From Megalonaias nervosa (taxonomy: Eukaryota; Mollusca; Bivalvia; Unionida; Unionidae): DNA of 64,000 nucleotides. Positions 31,364-40,240 of this stretch are shown here, in pieces. The notes under the pieces are model-generated. The model saw nothing but the letters and a program-made list of their open reading frames with translations. It was not told where the DNA came from and did no database searches. The position numbers were made by a program, and so were the translations under genes. How positions within the stretch are numbered: the first letter of the stretch is position 1; every line of letters begins with the position of its first letter. Location: NCBI GenBank assembly GCA_016617855.1, contig JAECUM010012986.1:30907-94906 (forward strand), given 5' to 3'.

Positions 31364-32464
31364 TTAAGTGATTAATTGCGGTGTTTCAGCCACAAATTCC
31401 ATATGCCACCAATAAGGCTCTGAGTTTTTTTTTTGATCATATATTCTCAGTATAAATGTTTCTTCAACATCTTTTATTAACAATATAGATACAACTCCAG
31501 AGAGAGAATCAGTTGAATGACGCAATATATATCTGTTAATTATAGCAAATCTTTCATCACTAAATACGGACAGCCTGTAAATACCAGTAACTTCTGCGGT
31601 ATATTTGATAGTATTATTTTGTGGTGTCCATGTTGATTGTCCTGATGCTACTGTGTATACGATATTTTTAATTTGTCCGTGTGGAATTTTAATCAGATTA
31701 GTTTTTTGAACAATATTAGGTATTCCACTGGCAATATCATTAAGTTTCGTGTTAATGTCGGCTAGTTTTATGTCAGCGGTTGATTGATCCCAAAAAAAAT
31801 CTTTAATGAGTTTGTTTATGTTTTTACGAAAATTTAAGAACGTTTCTAAATTTTTATAAAAAGTAGCACTAAGTGTAGTCATTTCATCACCGATTGTTTT
31901 TAACGAAGTTGAAATAGGAATTTCCTTATCATCAACATACTTTTTCGTTGCAGCATCAAAATCATATTCCGGTGTTCTAAGATTATTAATGCCATTATTA
32001 TTCATGTCGAGAAATGCACGCATTATACCGTGGTTGGTCAGTACATATTTAGATTCTTGATCGTCGACATATTTCTTTGTTGCGGCGTCTGCATCTGCGG
32101 TTGGATTTCCAATGTCGGTGATTTTATTCTGATTCATATTAATATCTCCTGTAAATACATCGCCGGATTTCTTAATATAATTACTGAGTGATGTACCAGA
32201 ATCTTGTATTTTACCTTGATCGGCAAAAATAACTATATTATCAGTGACTGCAGTTGGAATTCTTATAAGAACATCTGATAGTTGTATATTACTTGTTTTT
32301 AATCGTCCTTGATTATCCTGAAAAACAACTACTTCATTTTGATCCACACTTGCGAGATTTAATAAATCATCAGTTTCATTTCTGAGTTGATCAAGAGTTG
32401 CATACTTAGATAAATCAACTTGTTGATGACCTCTACGGGAAGATCTTCCATAAATATCCACCAT
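31364..32464 (-). CDS. Fibre / receptor-binding protein with phage tail-fibre-like repeats
   Basis: A 366-residue protein. Two repeats of the form .N.VVF.D..G.L..S...LSD.L occur at residues ~44-66 and 75-96. Two copies of a (M/F)(D/N)MN.N.I..L/I...D.DAATKKYVDD module occur at ~103-135 and ~152-179, with DAATKKYVDD identical at 126-135 and 170-179. This last module is characteristic of trimeric tail fibres of phages. A helical/coiled region (~185-255) and a C-terminal beta-rich globular domain (~265-366) follow, as expected for a receptor-binding head. It would attach at the penton and recognise the host cell. It lies between the protease and membrane-protein genes. The frame is intact. Confidence 0.8.
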   Translation of the reverse strand: MVDIYGRSSRRGHQQVDLSKYATLDQLRNETDDLLNLASVDQNEVVVFQDNQGRLKTSNIQLSDVLIRIPTAVTDNIVIFADQGKIQDSGTSLSNYIKKSGDVFTGDINMNQNKITDIGNPTADADAATKKYVDDQESKYVLTNHGIMRAFLDMNNNGINNLRTPEYDFDAATKKYVDDKEIPISTSLKTIGDEMTTLSATFYKNLETFLNFRKNINKLIKDFFWDQSTADIKLADINTKLNDIASGIPNIVQKTNLIKIPHGQIKNIVYTVASGQSTWTPQNNTIKYTAEVTGIYRLSVFSDERFAIINRYILRHSTDSLSGVVSILLIKDVEETFILRIYDQKKNSEPYWWHMEFVAETPQLIT

Positions 32465-32483
32465 TATATTTACTAATGTCTGT

Positions 32484-32885
32484 TTAAATATGACGTCGTA
32501 GTATATTCATGTACAACTTTGTGGGGGTTTTTGTTGATTTTGATATAGCATCAAGTACATTAAGTACTTCTCGACCACATATTGGTGGATCGGTTAATGT
32601 TTGTGTAGGTAATGTTGAATACCATATTGGAATACTTTGATAGCAACTAATATACTTTAAGAATTCTTTTGGTGGAGCTAGTCCATATGAATCAAAATAA
32701 ATAATTCCACGTGGATCAATTGCATAAGCGACCCAATGCGTGCCTGGACCAGAATTTTCATCGAGATTAATAATACCTGTTTCAATGTTATTTGGTTGTT
32801 TTGGTAATTGATCGCGCATGAAAACTCCTCTAAAATTTTTTATTTTTAATTTTTTAGCAGCATCTAGTAAATCAAAATTGGACAT
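32484..32885 (-). CDS. Adenain-type cysteine protease
   Basis: A 133-residue protein. H50 in GTHWVAYA, D65 in YFDSYG, Q95 in the oxyanion position and C103 in ICGREV give the His-Asp/Glu-Gln-Cys arrangement of the adenovirus-type maturation protease (C5/C48 clan), with the order and spacing expected. The length is slightly short but complete. It would cleave capsid and core precursors during maturation. The genes are packed: 8 bp after the pX-like gene and 19 bp before the fibre gene. Candidate cleavage sites occur in neighbouring virion proteins (see findings). Confidence 0.93.
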   Translation of the reverse strand: MSNFDLLDAAKKLKIKNFRGVFMRDQLPKQPNNIETGIINLDENSGPGTHWVAYAIDPRGIIYFDSYGLAPPKEFLKYISCYQSIPIWYSTLPTQTLTDPPICGREVLNVLDAISKSTKTPTKLYMNILRRHI

Positions 32886-32893
32886 AGGAGATA

Positions 32894-33349
32894 TTAGTAA
32901 ACTGTCCCTGGTAATCTTAGGCCTTTTCCGTACCAGTGTGGGGTCCCTGGTAATCTTAGACCTCTTCCCTTTTTTTTGATTCCTTGTCCAGTTGCTTTCT
33001 TTAATGCCATTCTAGCAGCAGTTCCAACAGCACCTAATGCAGCTGCCTTTGCAACAGCTGGGGCTGCAGCGGCAATTAATGCTGGTATAGCAGCAAGAAG
33101 TGGAAATATACCACCCGTCTTAATAATATCTTTAATGGCACCCGCAGAAAGATTAAGTTTTATACCTTTATTTGATTTTTTTGCTTCATTGAAATACCCG
33201 AGCTGACGTTCTGTAAGAGATAATTTATTTGAGCCGCTCATCTGATCTTTCTTTAGCAATATTTTTAATCCACAATTATTTTTTGATGCTGATTGTATCC
33301 TTTTAATCTGACCAGGAGTCAGACTAACACTAACATTATTATACGACAT
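32894..33349 (-). CDS. pX/pVI-like basic minor virion protein
   Basis: A 151-residue protein. The N-terminal half has LT..Q...I..A...N.G-type repeats (VSLTPGQIKRIQSASKNNCG; LSLTERQLGYFNEAKKSNKG). A Ala/Pro-rich hydrophobic segment (~84-115) and a very basic Gly-rich tail follow (GQGIKKKGRGLRLPGTPHWY), with the LRLPGT word repeated. This matches the small core or membrane-active virion proteins found beside the MCP in Polinton and adintovirus-type elements. A role in DNA condensation or membrane disruption is inferred. The leader contains TTATAAATATTAT (33351-33363), shared with other genes of the element. Confidence 0.75.
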   Translation of the reverse strand: MSYNNVSVSLTPGQIKRIQSASKNNCGLKILLKKDQMSGSNKLSLTERQLGYFNEAKKSNKGIKLNLSAGAIKDIIKTGGIFPLLAAIPALIAAAAPAVAKAAALGAVGTAARMALKKATGQGIKKKGRGLRLPGTPHWYGKGLRLPGTVY

Positions 33350-33350
33350 T

Positions 33351-33363
33351 ATAATATTTATAA
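33351..33363 (-). promoter_or_regulatory. A/T core TTATAAATATTAT before pX-like gene
   Basis: Read on the minus strand it ends 1 base before the ATG at 33349. Confidence 0.45.
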
Positions 33364-33372
33364 ATAATCTAA

Positions 33373-34767
33373 TTACATGTTTTCTACTGGAGCATCAACG
33401 ACTCTCATTCGTCCACCAGCACCTTCAAGTAACATCGATTTATCGCTGAGTATGACAGCAATTGCCCTGTAATTAGGGATAGCTCCAATATCTCTATTAA
33501 CATGAACTCGAAAATGTATATCGACTACAGATTGTCTGGTTAAATCTAAATGTTCGAGCGAAAAATAATAAATTGGGTATAAGGTTGTAAAATCCAATTG
33601 TGATATTTGTAAACCAGTATCAACATTTTGATCACGTCCCATGAACGTCATTAGACGGTGATATACACGTGCTACATGATTTTGATCGAAATTCAGTAAA
33701 ATATCCTCGGATGGTTCTTGATGTCCATTTATTCTTAAGGAAACTTCGGAAACACCAAGATTATCAAATATCATAATACTACGTGTTTGATCATCCACCC
33801 GTGCAGCATCTTGAAATGCAATAAATATATATCGTGGTGCAGAAACACCTTGTTGTGATGCTATTTGCCACGTAAATAAACCATTAATATTACTCTGGAT
33901 AGCATCTGTGGTCATTGTTAACCGCGATAATGCTGATTTACCACCTTGATTCATAAAAGAAAGTAGACGATCTTCTTCAGTTATTGATGGGGTCATCACC
34001 GGCATCCACAATGAAAGTTTTGTCAGAATTACTTTGCCAGCATCACCAGCGAGTCGCCATATTGCATCGTTGTCGGTTGCTTTTCGTACAAGTACAACTG
34101 TATGCTTAGCTCCGAAAATGACTTTTCTGACATTTCTACAGAATCCAAAGATATGTGATAGTGGAATCACACATGAAAATGCTCTTCTTCCACCACGCAA
34201 CATTGCTCGACGTGATCTAAATCCTAAATTGAAATCTGGATCTACATTAATAATCATACTTTGTACATCCGCATTGGCGTTTCTAGCAAAATTTCTTGGT
34301 TGTCCTATTTCATATTGTCGATACTCTGGAGAATCAGTTGTATCCTTTGCAAACATCATTGATGGACCAGCTGATCTTGAATAATCGTCGCTGTATCTAG
34401 CAAGACCAAGTATTGTTGTTGCAACATCAACATCTTTCTGTATTGATTCAATATTTTTACCATCAATCATGTACGTAGCACAATCAAATAACGCCATAAT
34501 ACCATTATTAACAAAACCGACATTAACATCGTCTCCATATGCTACTGGTGCTGCAGGATTAGCGATATTTAAAATTTCACCTTCTACTTCAATAAAAGCC
34601 TCAGCGGGTAAGAAATACCTACTTGTATCCTGAACTTGTAGTTCAATTCGTCCACGCTGATCTGGAATTCGAGCGTCATAAGAATAATATTGATAATCAC
34701 GCACAGACTCATCTTTAAGTACTGGTGCGTCCATGTCAAATGCGGGATCAGATATACGCTTGAACAT
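33373..34767 (-). CDS. Major capsid protein (double jelly-roll hexon type)
   Basis: A 464-residue protein. Beta-rich throughout, with FLPAEAFIEVEGEI (54-67) in the first jelly roll and IPLSHIFGFCRNVRKVIFGA (about 203-222), then TVVLVRK, at the start of the second, and a C-terminal strand set (IYYFSLEHLDLTRQ, VDIHFRVHVNRDI). This is the layout of Polinton/adintovirus hexon-like MCPs. It would build the icosahedral shell. It is placed as usual between the pX-like gene and the other minor proteins. The frame is intact with no internal stops. Confidence 0.88.
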   Translation of the reverse strand: MFKRISDPAFDMDAPVLKDESVRDYQYYSYDARIPDQRGRIELQVQDTSRYFLPAEAFIEVEGEILNIANPAAPVAYGDDVNVGFVNNGIMALFDCATYMIDGKNIESIQKDVDVATTILGLARYSDDYSRSAGPSMMFAKDTTDSPEYRQYEIGQPRNFARNANADVQSMIINVDPDFNLGFRSRRAMLRGGRRAFSCVIPLSHIFGFCRNVRKVIFGAKHTVVLVRKATDNDAIWRLAGDAGKVILTKLSLWMPVMTPSITEEDRLLSFMNQGGKSALSRLTMTTDAIQSNINGLFTWQIASQQGVSAPRYIFIAFQDAARVDDQTRSIMIFDNLGVSEVSLRINGHQEPSEDILLNFDQNHVARVYHRLMTFMGRDQNVDTGLQISQLDFTTLYPIYYFSLEHLDLTRQSVVDIHFRVHVNRDIGAIPNYRAIAVILSDKSMLLEGAGGRMRVVDAPVENM

Positions 34768-34781
34768 CTTTATTATAATTA

Positions 34782-35273
34782 TTATCGTCTAAAACGAAGA
34801 TTACTTTGGGAAGTGAAACCACTTCGGGAAGTGAAACCACTTCCTGCTATCAGACTAGCGGTTATATTTTTTTCTTTTTCTGATAAAGGCACATCAGCCA
34901 ACTCTGCTAGTTTTTGATTAGCAACTTGATTTATTATTTTACTGACATTCGCAGGCATAATTTCTGTACTAGGTAATTTTACTGGTTGAGGTCGGACCGC
35001 AGGTCTGCGTATTAATCGTGTTAACCTATCTTTAATCGCTGAAAACGCTTTACCAGCGAGATTACCAACAGCACCAATACCTTTTTCACGAACAACATCA
35101 ATAGCTTTCATTCCCAGTTGCTTTGCGATCGGTATTGCTTTTGGGGCTATCCTTCTAAATAGACCCTGAACAACATCACCTAGTCCATCTCCGTAGGTTG
35201 TTTTGTATACTGGTAATCGTGAATTTATTACCCTGACCATGGTTGGTCCACGTTGAGTACTATGTACGATCAT
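34782..35273 (-). CDS. Minor virion protein with amphipathic region and GSGF tail
   Basis: A 163-residue protein from the ATG at 35273. The frame is open further (to 35411) but that would lie inside the upstream gene, and the ATG at 35273 has the usual TACTATAATAAA leader. Residues 29-85 (DGLGDVVQGLFRRIAPKAIP...) form amphipathic helices of the sort found in membrane-lytic or cementing virion proteins. A proline-rich basic linker follows, then a helical part and the tail SLIAGSGFTSRSGFTSQS. A 15-bp repeat encodes the GFTS words. Function is inferred from position only: a minor capsid protein between MCP and the largest virion-type protein. Confidence 0.65.
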   Translation of the reverse strand: MIVHSTQRGPTMVRVINSRLPVYKTTYGDGLGDVVQGLFRRIAPKAIPIAKQLGMKAIDVVREKGIGAVGNLAGKAFSAIKDRLTRLIRRPAVRPQPVKLPSTEIMPANVSKIINQVANQKLAELADVPLSEKEKNITASLIAGSGFTSRSGFTSQSNLRFRR

Positions 35274-35304
35274 TTTATTATAGTAATTGTATTTAATTAC
35301 GTAC

Positions 35305-36786
35305 TCAGTCACTGTAGTAGTCATCAGCAATTTCATTAATAAGAGACTGATAAACATCAATGTCCATGATACCGCCTGTAAATAACCGTCTACAAATATC
35401 AGCCGCCTCATTAATTATTTCTGGGGAATTATTACCAGCTCGTTTTCCTCCGATGAGAATCTCCAGACATTCAACGTCATTGAGAATATTATTAGGACAT
35501 GTAATAAGACCACTTCCATGAGTAATAAATCCACTTCCAGTAGAGAAACCACTTCCCCCTTTATCATAATATCCCTCTTCACTTAGTTTTTTTAATCTTT
35601 CTTCTATTATATGTAAAGGTTCATGAACATCAAAATGTACATTAAGATGATCTGAAAATAATCCCCATTTTATTAAATTATTTTTAATTTGTAATATTCT
35701 TTTATTCATTAGGTTTATACCATAAATATCCCCCTTCGCTCTAAAACCCTCTCTTGCTTTTTTATTTATTAATAATTTATTAAGCTCTTTTTCAATCGTT
35801 TTTTCTCGTTGTTGTTGTTCTTCCGAAATTTTCTGTGAGACTGGCGACCATACTGATTCTTTTCTTTCTTGTATTCTTTTTGCTGCTACCCTTGTCATTG
35901 GTGGTGATGATCTTAATGGCGGTGGTAATGATGGTTGTAATTCCGATGTTGTTTCAGGAGTAGGTTGATATTCAAATGTTGTTTCAGGAGCAGGCTGTAC
36001 TTCAAATGTTGTTTCAGGAGCAGGCTGTACTTCAAATGTTGTTTCAGGAGCTGGTTGTTTTCTTTTTATATATTTTCGTTTTGATCTTGCTGCTCCTTCT
36101 CTTGCTTTTCTCTTCTCTACTTTCGCCTGTATCTTGCTTTCTTTCTCCTTTCTATCTCTTTCTTCCTGCATTTTAGCTAAACTATTAATTTTATTTATAT
36201 AATCTCGATATTCTGGATCATCAGATTTAATTTTTTCAACATTCATGTTTATGCGATATATTGCTTTATACCACTGATCACGGGTTCTAATATCTTTAAC
36301 GTTTTCAGGTTTCATTAATGTTTCTCTCCGACTAAAACCAGTAAAAGCAAACACAGCTAATAGATTTGCGTCATCAATCTCCCTAATTGTTTTAACAGCA
36401 TCTACAGTAAATTTATCTTCCAATTCAGCAGTAATACTAATTACAACCTTATCTTGTTTAGGAGCTGATGCTTCAGCGACTACAGGTATTGGTTGAGCAG
36501 CAGCTATATCAGCTGGAAGTCCACGTAAAATTCTTTTTGTCTGTTTTGTTCTCTCTGCTATTTTTCCAGTTGCCTCAGCGGTTTTCTCTAAAACAGGAAG
36601 AAGAGGTTTAGTTGTCTCAGTGATAGGTTTAAATAATTGTTTTGTATCCTCTTCAAATTCAACATGAGATTCCTGACGTTCTTGTAATTGTTGCTTGACA
36701 GCATCACGGATAGGTAAATATTTTCTAATTGCTTCTAGTCGCTCTCTTGCTAATCTAGCTGAATGAGGTTCTCCGATGACAACCAT
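35305..36786 (-). CDS. Large coiled-coil virion-type protein with APETTFEVQP repeats
   Basis: A 493-residue protein, the first gene inside the right TIR. It has an N-terminal helical region (ERLEAIRKYLPIRDAV...), a folded part (~110-200), a long charged coiled coil (~205-255), then four copies of a ten-residue APETTFEVQP-type repeat (30-bp DNA repeat at 35942-36056), a second coiled segment, a GSGF/GSGL-rich stretch and a C-terminal helical domain (INEAADICRRLF...MDIDVYQSLINEIADD). A candidate maturation site LIGG-K lies near residue 440. Proteins of this layout occupy the same place in other Polintons, but I know no defined function. The leader contains TTATAAATATTAT (36791-36803). Confidence 0.65.
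   Translation of the reverse strand: MVVIGEPHSARLARERLEAIRKYLPIRDAVKQQLQERQESHVEFEEDTKQLFKPITETTKPLLPVLEKTAEATGKIAERTKQTKRILRGLPADIAAAQPIPVVAEASAPKQDKVVISITAELEDKFTVDAVKTIREIDDANLLAVFAFTGFSRRETLMKPENVKDIRTRDQWYKAIYRINMNVEKIKSDDPEYRDYINKINSLAKMQEERDRKEKESKIQAKVEKRKAREGAARSKRKYIKRKQPAPETTFEVQPAPETTFEVQPAPETTFEYQPTPETTSELQPSLPPPLRSSPPMTRVAAKRIQERKESVWSPVSQKISEEQQQREKTIEKELNKLLINKKAREGFRAKGDIYGINLMNKRILQIKNNLIKWGLFSDHLNVHFDVHEPLHIIEERLKKLSEEGYYDKGGSGFSTGSGFITHGSGLITCPNNILNDVECLEILIGGKRAGNNSPEIINEAADICRRLFTGGIMDIDVYQSLINEIADDYYSD
35942..36056 (-). repeat. 30-bp coding minisatellite in the coiled-coil protein gene
   Basis: About four units of 'gtttcaggagcaggctgtac' plus 'ttcaaatgtt' keep the reading frame and encode the APETTFEVQP-type repeat. 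Confidence 0.9.
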
Positions 36787-36790
36787 ATTA

Positions 36791-36803
36791 ATAATATTTA
36801 TAA
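36791..36803 (-). promoter_or_regulatory. A/T core TTATAAATATTAT before coiled-coil protein gene
   Basis: Read on the minus strand it ends 4 bases before the ATG at 36786, in the 34-bp gap between the gene and the right TIR. It would head the whole virion block. Confidence 0.45.
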
Positions 36804-36820
36804 TAATTGTTTAAATTCAT

Positions 36821-37064
36821 AGCAGCAGGAAGGGTGAATGACAAAAATTGAGTGATCCGCGAGTAAACTAAACGCATTAAAGCAAAAGTCAAAAATGAAG
36901 TAACAAAAATGAGCTAACCCAAAAGATTTATTATTCGTTTTTCAAACTAAAAGGTAATAATATAGTTAGAAGGTTCGGTTTATCGTTATTGACCTTATTT
37001 TTTTTCATTTATTTTTACTTAACGGTTCAGGCAAAAAGTTGTAGGGTTCACCCTTCCTGCTGCT
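36821..37064 (-). repeat. Right terminal inverted repeat, 244 bp
   Basis: Reverse complement of 21209-21453 with three substitutions and one base fewer in an A-run. Both ends again carry AGCAGCAGGAAGGGTGA in opposite orientation. Confidence 0.95.
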
Positions 37065-37069
37065 ATCCC
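37065..37069. repeat. Target-site duplication, right (ATCCC)
   Basis: Direct match to 21204-21208. Confidence 0.8.
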
Positions 37070-37376
37070 TTTTCAAACTGTAAAATTTATTGTTGACATC
37101 CCAGGAATACTTATGGCTAGTTTCATGTTCCTGTCTTTCATGATACCACTGGTTGCTATGTTGACAAAATGCAATGAGCATTTTTAAAATAGCTCACATT
37201 ATATCATGGTGGGGGGGGCTGTACCTGTTTGAGACTCTGACAGTAATAAATATTGTTCTGCGGAGGGAGATACAGGAGAATTATTCAGAAGGACTACTTT
37301 GATGCTTGCGACTTAAATATTTCAGCCATACAATCAAAATTAAATCATACAATGATAATACCTATGTACTTTTTAT

Positions 37377-38028
37377 GGTGGCGCTCACCAGTTATTATGC
37401 ACTTTTGAGAGAGTGATGTATGTATGGTGAAGTTGTTTGCATTTAAAACATGCACAGTGGAGAGAATGTTGGCATACCTCAGTGCTACTTTGATGTTATG
37501 TGCCTGACATTTCTTTGGATATTGTACTTTTGGAAATTGTAAATGATCTTAGCACAATGCTAACTATAATGACTGCTCCCTTGTGCTCCAAAAATCAACT
37601 TGAGTTTGTCTAAAGTACACTATCCATAGTAGCTTTTAAAATAGGGAAAATGAATTTTGCCAGACTAGACAATACCAGCTTCTGAAAGTGCAATGAATGA
37701 ATTACCAAATATATAAAATGTAAAAAAAGTTATCGGCTCTTTTTTTTTTACAATTTACCTCTGAAATTCAGGAAGTGAAAATGACCAAGTGGAGCTAGCA
37801 CTTTTTGAAAGGTGCACATCTGGAGTAAGGCCAAGCTGTATACTCTATAACCCATATTACACCCATCAATCATACACCAAAATAAAGGAATTAAAGGTTC
37901 TTTGAACAACACCTAAGATATACAAGGTCTTTTTTAAATAGCCAGTATAACTAGTGAGGAAACCCGGAGGAAGTCTTTTTCATTACAATTCTAACCCTAT
38001 GCAAAATACGAAACTGTAGAGCGCCACC
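37377..38028 (+). mobile_element. MITE, right copy (652 bp)
   Basis: Starts GGTGGCGCTC and ends GAGCGCCACC, an inverted-repeat pair, flanked by TTAT and TTAC. About ten differences from the left copy at 20148-20799. Non-coding. Confidence 0.88.
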
Positions 38029-39667
38029 TTACACATCTGACTTCTTCGTCTTGACATGACTGGTTGTTAAAGTAAATTTGATTTACACATTGGACTTAGA
38101 ACAAGCATTATGTTGTAATTTGTACCTTGCATCGAGGAAGTTTTACAATTGCAATGTTAACATTTATTTTCCTAGAATACAAAGTGAAAATTTAAAAGCA
38201 TCTTACAGTATTGTGAATTATGTCCCAAATAATTGTTAAAGTTCTATCACAAGTCCTAAACTATAGTGTGCTGAATGAATTCCAGGTCTTGAATGTGCTG
38301 ATGTACCAATAGTAATTGGACTTCATTATACAGTAACCATTTTTAATTACAGGTATGGACCACACTGTACACTAAAAACAGCTGGCACAGCATAATCTCT
38401 TTTTGATTGTGATACTGCCATTATTTACATTAAGTGAAAATCTTGTGACTAACTTAGCTCACAGTCCACAAGTTCTAATCTAATACATGACCTGTATAAT
38501 GAGCTAATTATTTGGATCCAGAAAAACGGAAACATGAAAATAAACACAGAAAATGTAGTCAGCAGTAAAATTACTGTTAGATAAGCCTAAACCTTTATCA
38601 ATGTAACTACTGTTAGAAGAAAGTGAAAGTAACGGTCTTTATCAGTGAATATGAGACCAGGCAGTTTGTAGAGAGATGGTTTCGAGAAGTCCAAATAGTA
38701 AGTTCATTGGCATGCCTGGGGCTAAAGTAGATTATGACTGTTGAAATTTCTGTGAGGCAATCTTATTATCATTGCTGTTTAATTTGCCTTAACTAAAACC
38801 ATCACATTTTGTCACCTTCTGCTATTCCCCAATAAATTGATTTCTTATTTGTATACCTATAGCAACCAAATTTGTGAGGCTTGGCAATCTAAAATATGAA
38901 ATGGCCACTAAAATTTTCAAGTAGGTTACCTTGAAGTGTGATAGGTACTTCTTGTCCTGGTTTGATATATTAAAGCAGAAATAATTGCAGTAGGTATGTG
39001 CAACATAGAAATAGCATCCAAATCAAATACCAAAGTAATCATATGTGATTAAATTGATATTCTGTAAAGTTCAGTGCACAGGATTTCAAGGATTCTTATG
39101 GTGATTTTATTGTTGTAAATTGATGTGAATTGAAGAATATGATCTCTAACAGTCAAACATGTCATGAAATTTGTTGTCGAAATGTACACAAATTAATTGA
39201 AGAATCAGGAATGAGGAGCAGAAATATTATATTTGATCCCAGTTCTCTTTTTCGCCCTTAATAAGGGCATTTAACTCCCATTTCCTGTACCCAGTTATGT
39301 ATTGAAAGTGTCAATAAAAATAAACAACCAACCATCAGCTAAGTTCTCACCAAATGAATTCTTTACATTTCTTAGTTATTTTAATATAATAATGGAGGAA
39401 ATATTTAAGATGTTACACTTTTGAATTCCATATTATTTATTACAAATAAATCCATTTGTACTGTAAAAGTAACCATTAGTAAATTTTATAATGAAGAATT
39501 TTTTATTGCTTTATAATCCTAGAAAATAATTAACTCATACCCCTACTCTAAATATGTGTAAAAAACTATGATTTGTTATGGTGTCTGTAGACTCTTTAAT
39601 GGATAGTATTTCTAGATGACAATTACATGCCATTATATAAGAAATTTTGTATTCTTTTGTGCACTAG
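38029..39667. other. Intron F-G, part right of the MITE
   Basis: AT-rich DNA with no recognisable gene, repeat array or RNA. Exon G of ARB2A follows. Confidence 0.55.
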
Positions 39668-39784
39668 GTAAAGGACCATATTAAAGAATTAAAGGAAAGG
39701 GTGTTTGCCATAGCCCTTACAGACTCAGTACACAGCATGCGACGCCAGGAGGCATCAGAAGATGTCATCAAATTCTATAAAGAG
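39668..39784 (+). CDS. ARB2A: ARB2A exon G
   Basis: Acceptor GCACTAG ends at 39667 and donor GTGTGA starts at 39785. The 39-codon exon has VFAIALTDSVHSMRRQEAS, matching the family's V.A(V/I)ALTDSVH....QEA motif, where the ALTDSVH loop likely carries the acidic residue of the hydrolase triad. Phases are 0/0, so splicing across the Polinton-bearing intron preserves the frame. Confidence 0.92.
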
Positions 39785-39844
39785 GTGTGATTACATTACC
39801 GTATATACCCATGCCATATCAGATGGGGAGGGTACCATATATAC

Positions 39845-39975
39845 TTACATGTAATTTCAACTGCACAGACTCAGATCTGTCATCACATAATGCACTGGTA
39901 GATCTGCTGGCACATTAGGCAATGGCAGATTGGGCTCTATGCTGCTTGCAGTTGAACTCAACTTATAAGCATGTA
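39845..39975. repeat. Dispersed palindromic repeat copy
   Basis: Shares 'tgcacagactcagatct', 'cataatgcactgg' and the 'cttataag' end with copies at 5236-5450 and 18520-18710. Confidence 0.5.
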
Positions 39976-40024
39976 TATATGGTATATAGTTTTGTTTAAT
40001 AATTGACTTGTTTCAGTTTCATTT

Positions 40025-40240
40025 GTAGCTTTAATGCGATTTTCAGCACATGGTGGCTTTACAAGGCAACCAGGGTATTTCATAGAGGATAAGCCTTGGA
40101 AAACTCTTGAAAGAACCACCATTCCAAACGAAGCTGTATGCAGGCTTTCTCACATACCTACATTGTCTGAGCTGAGACCCAAACTCATGCATATACAGAT
40201 GAGTGATCTGTAAAGGTAATGCCTTAAACCACTCAGCCAC
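40025..40240 (-). mobile_element. tRNA-derived SINE, family 1, reverse copy
   Basis: The reverse complement contains 'ccactgagtggtttaaggc'-like head sequence and 'tatgtgagaaagcctgcat', matching the SINE at 15316. Its tRNA-like head runs into the 33-bp satellite that follows. Confidence 0.7.

Larger units (their letters stand above)
21209..37064. mobile_element. Polinton/Maverick-type virus-like element, 15,856 bp
   Basis: Bounded by 245/244-bp terminal inverted repeats beginning AGCAGCAGGAAGGG and flanked by a 5-bp direct duplication ATCCC (21204-21208 and 37065-37069). It encodes the hallmark Polinton set: rve integrase, packaging ATPase, adenain-type protease, double-jelly-roll major capsid protein, penton-like protein and a polymerase. 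It also carries PLA2, fibre, zinc-finger and endonuclease genes. All virion genes face left as one block. Codon and base use (AT-rich, A/T-only intergenic leaders) is homogeneous. Only the polymerase gene is broken. It sits in an intron of ARB2A with its virion block antisense to the host gene. Confidence 0.95.

Noticed and set aside
35274..35411. Longer N-terminus for the minor virion protein (start at 35411)
   Set aside because: The extension lies inside the upstream coding sequence and reads as a hydrophobic, non-conserved stretch; the ATG at 35273 has the normal A/T leader.
33000..36200. Plus-strand frames opposite the virion genes (for example 32976-33206, 34034-34384)
   Set aside because: Shadows of long, conserved minus-strand genes.
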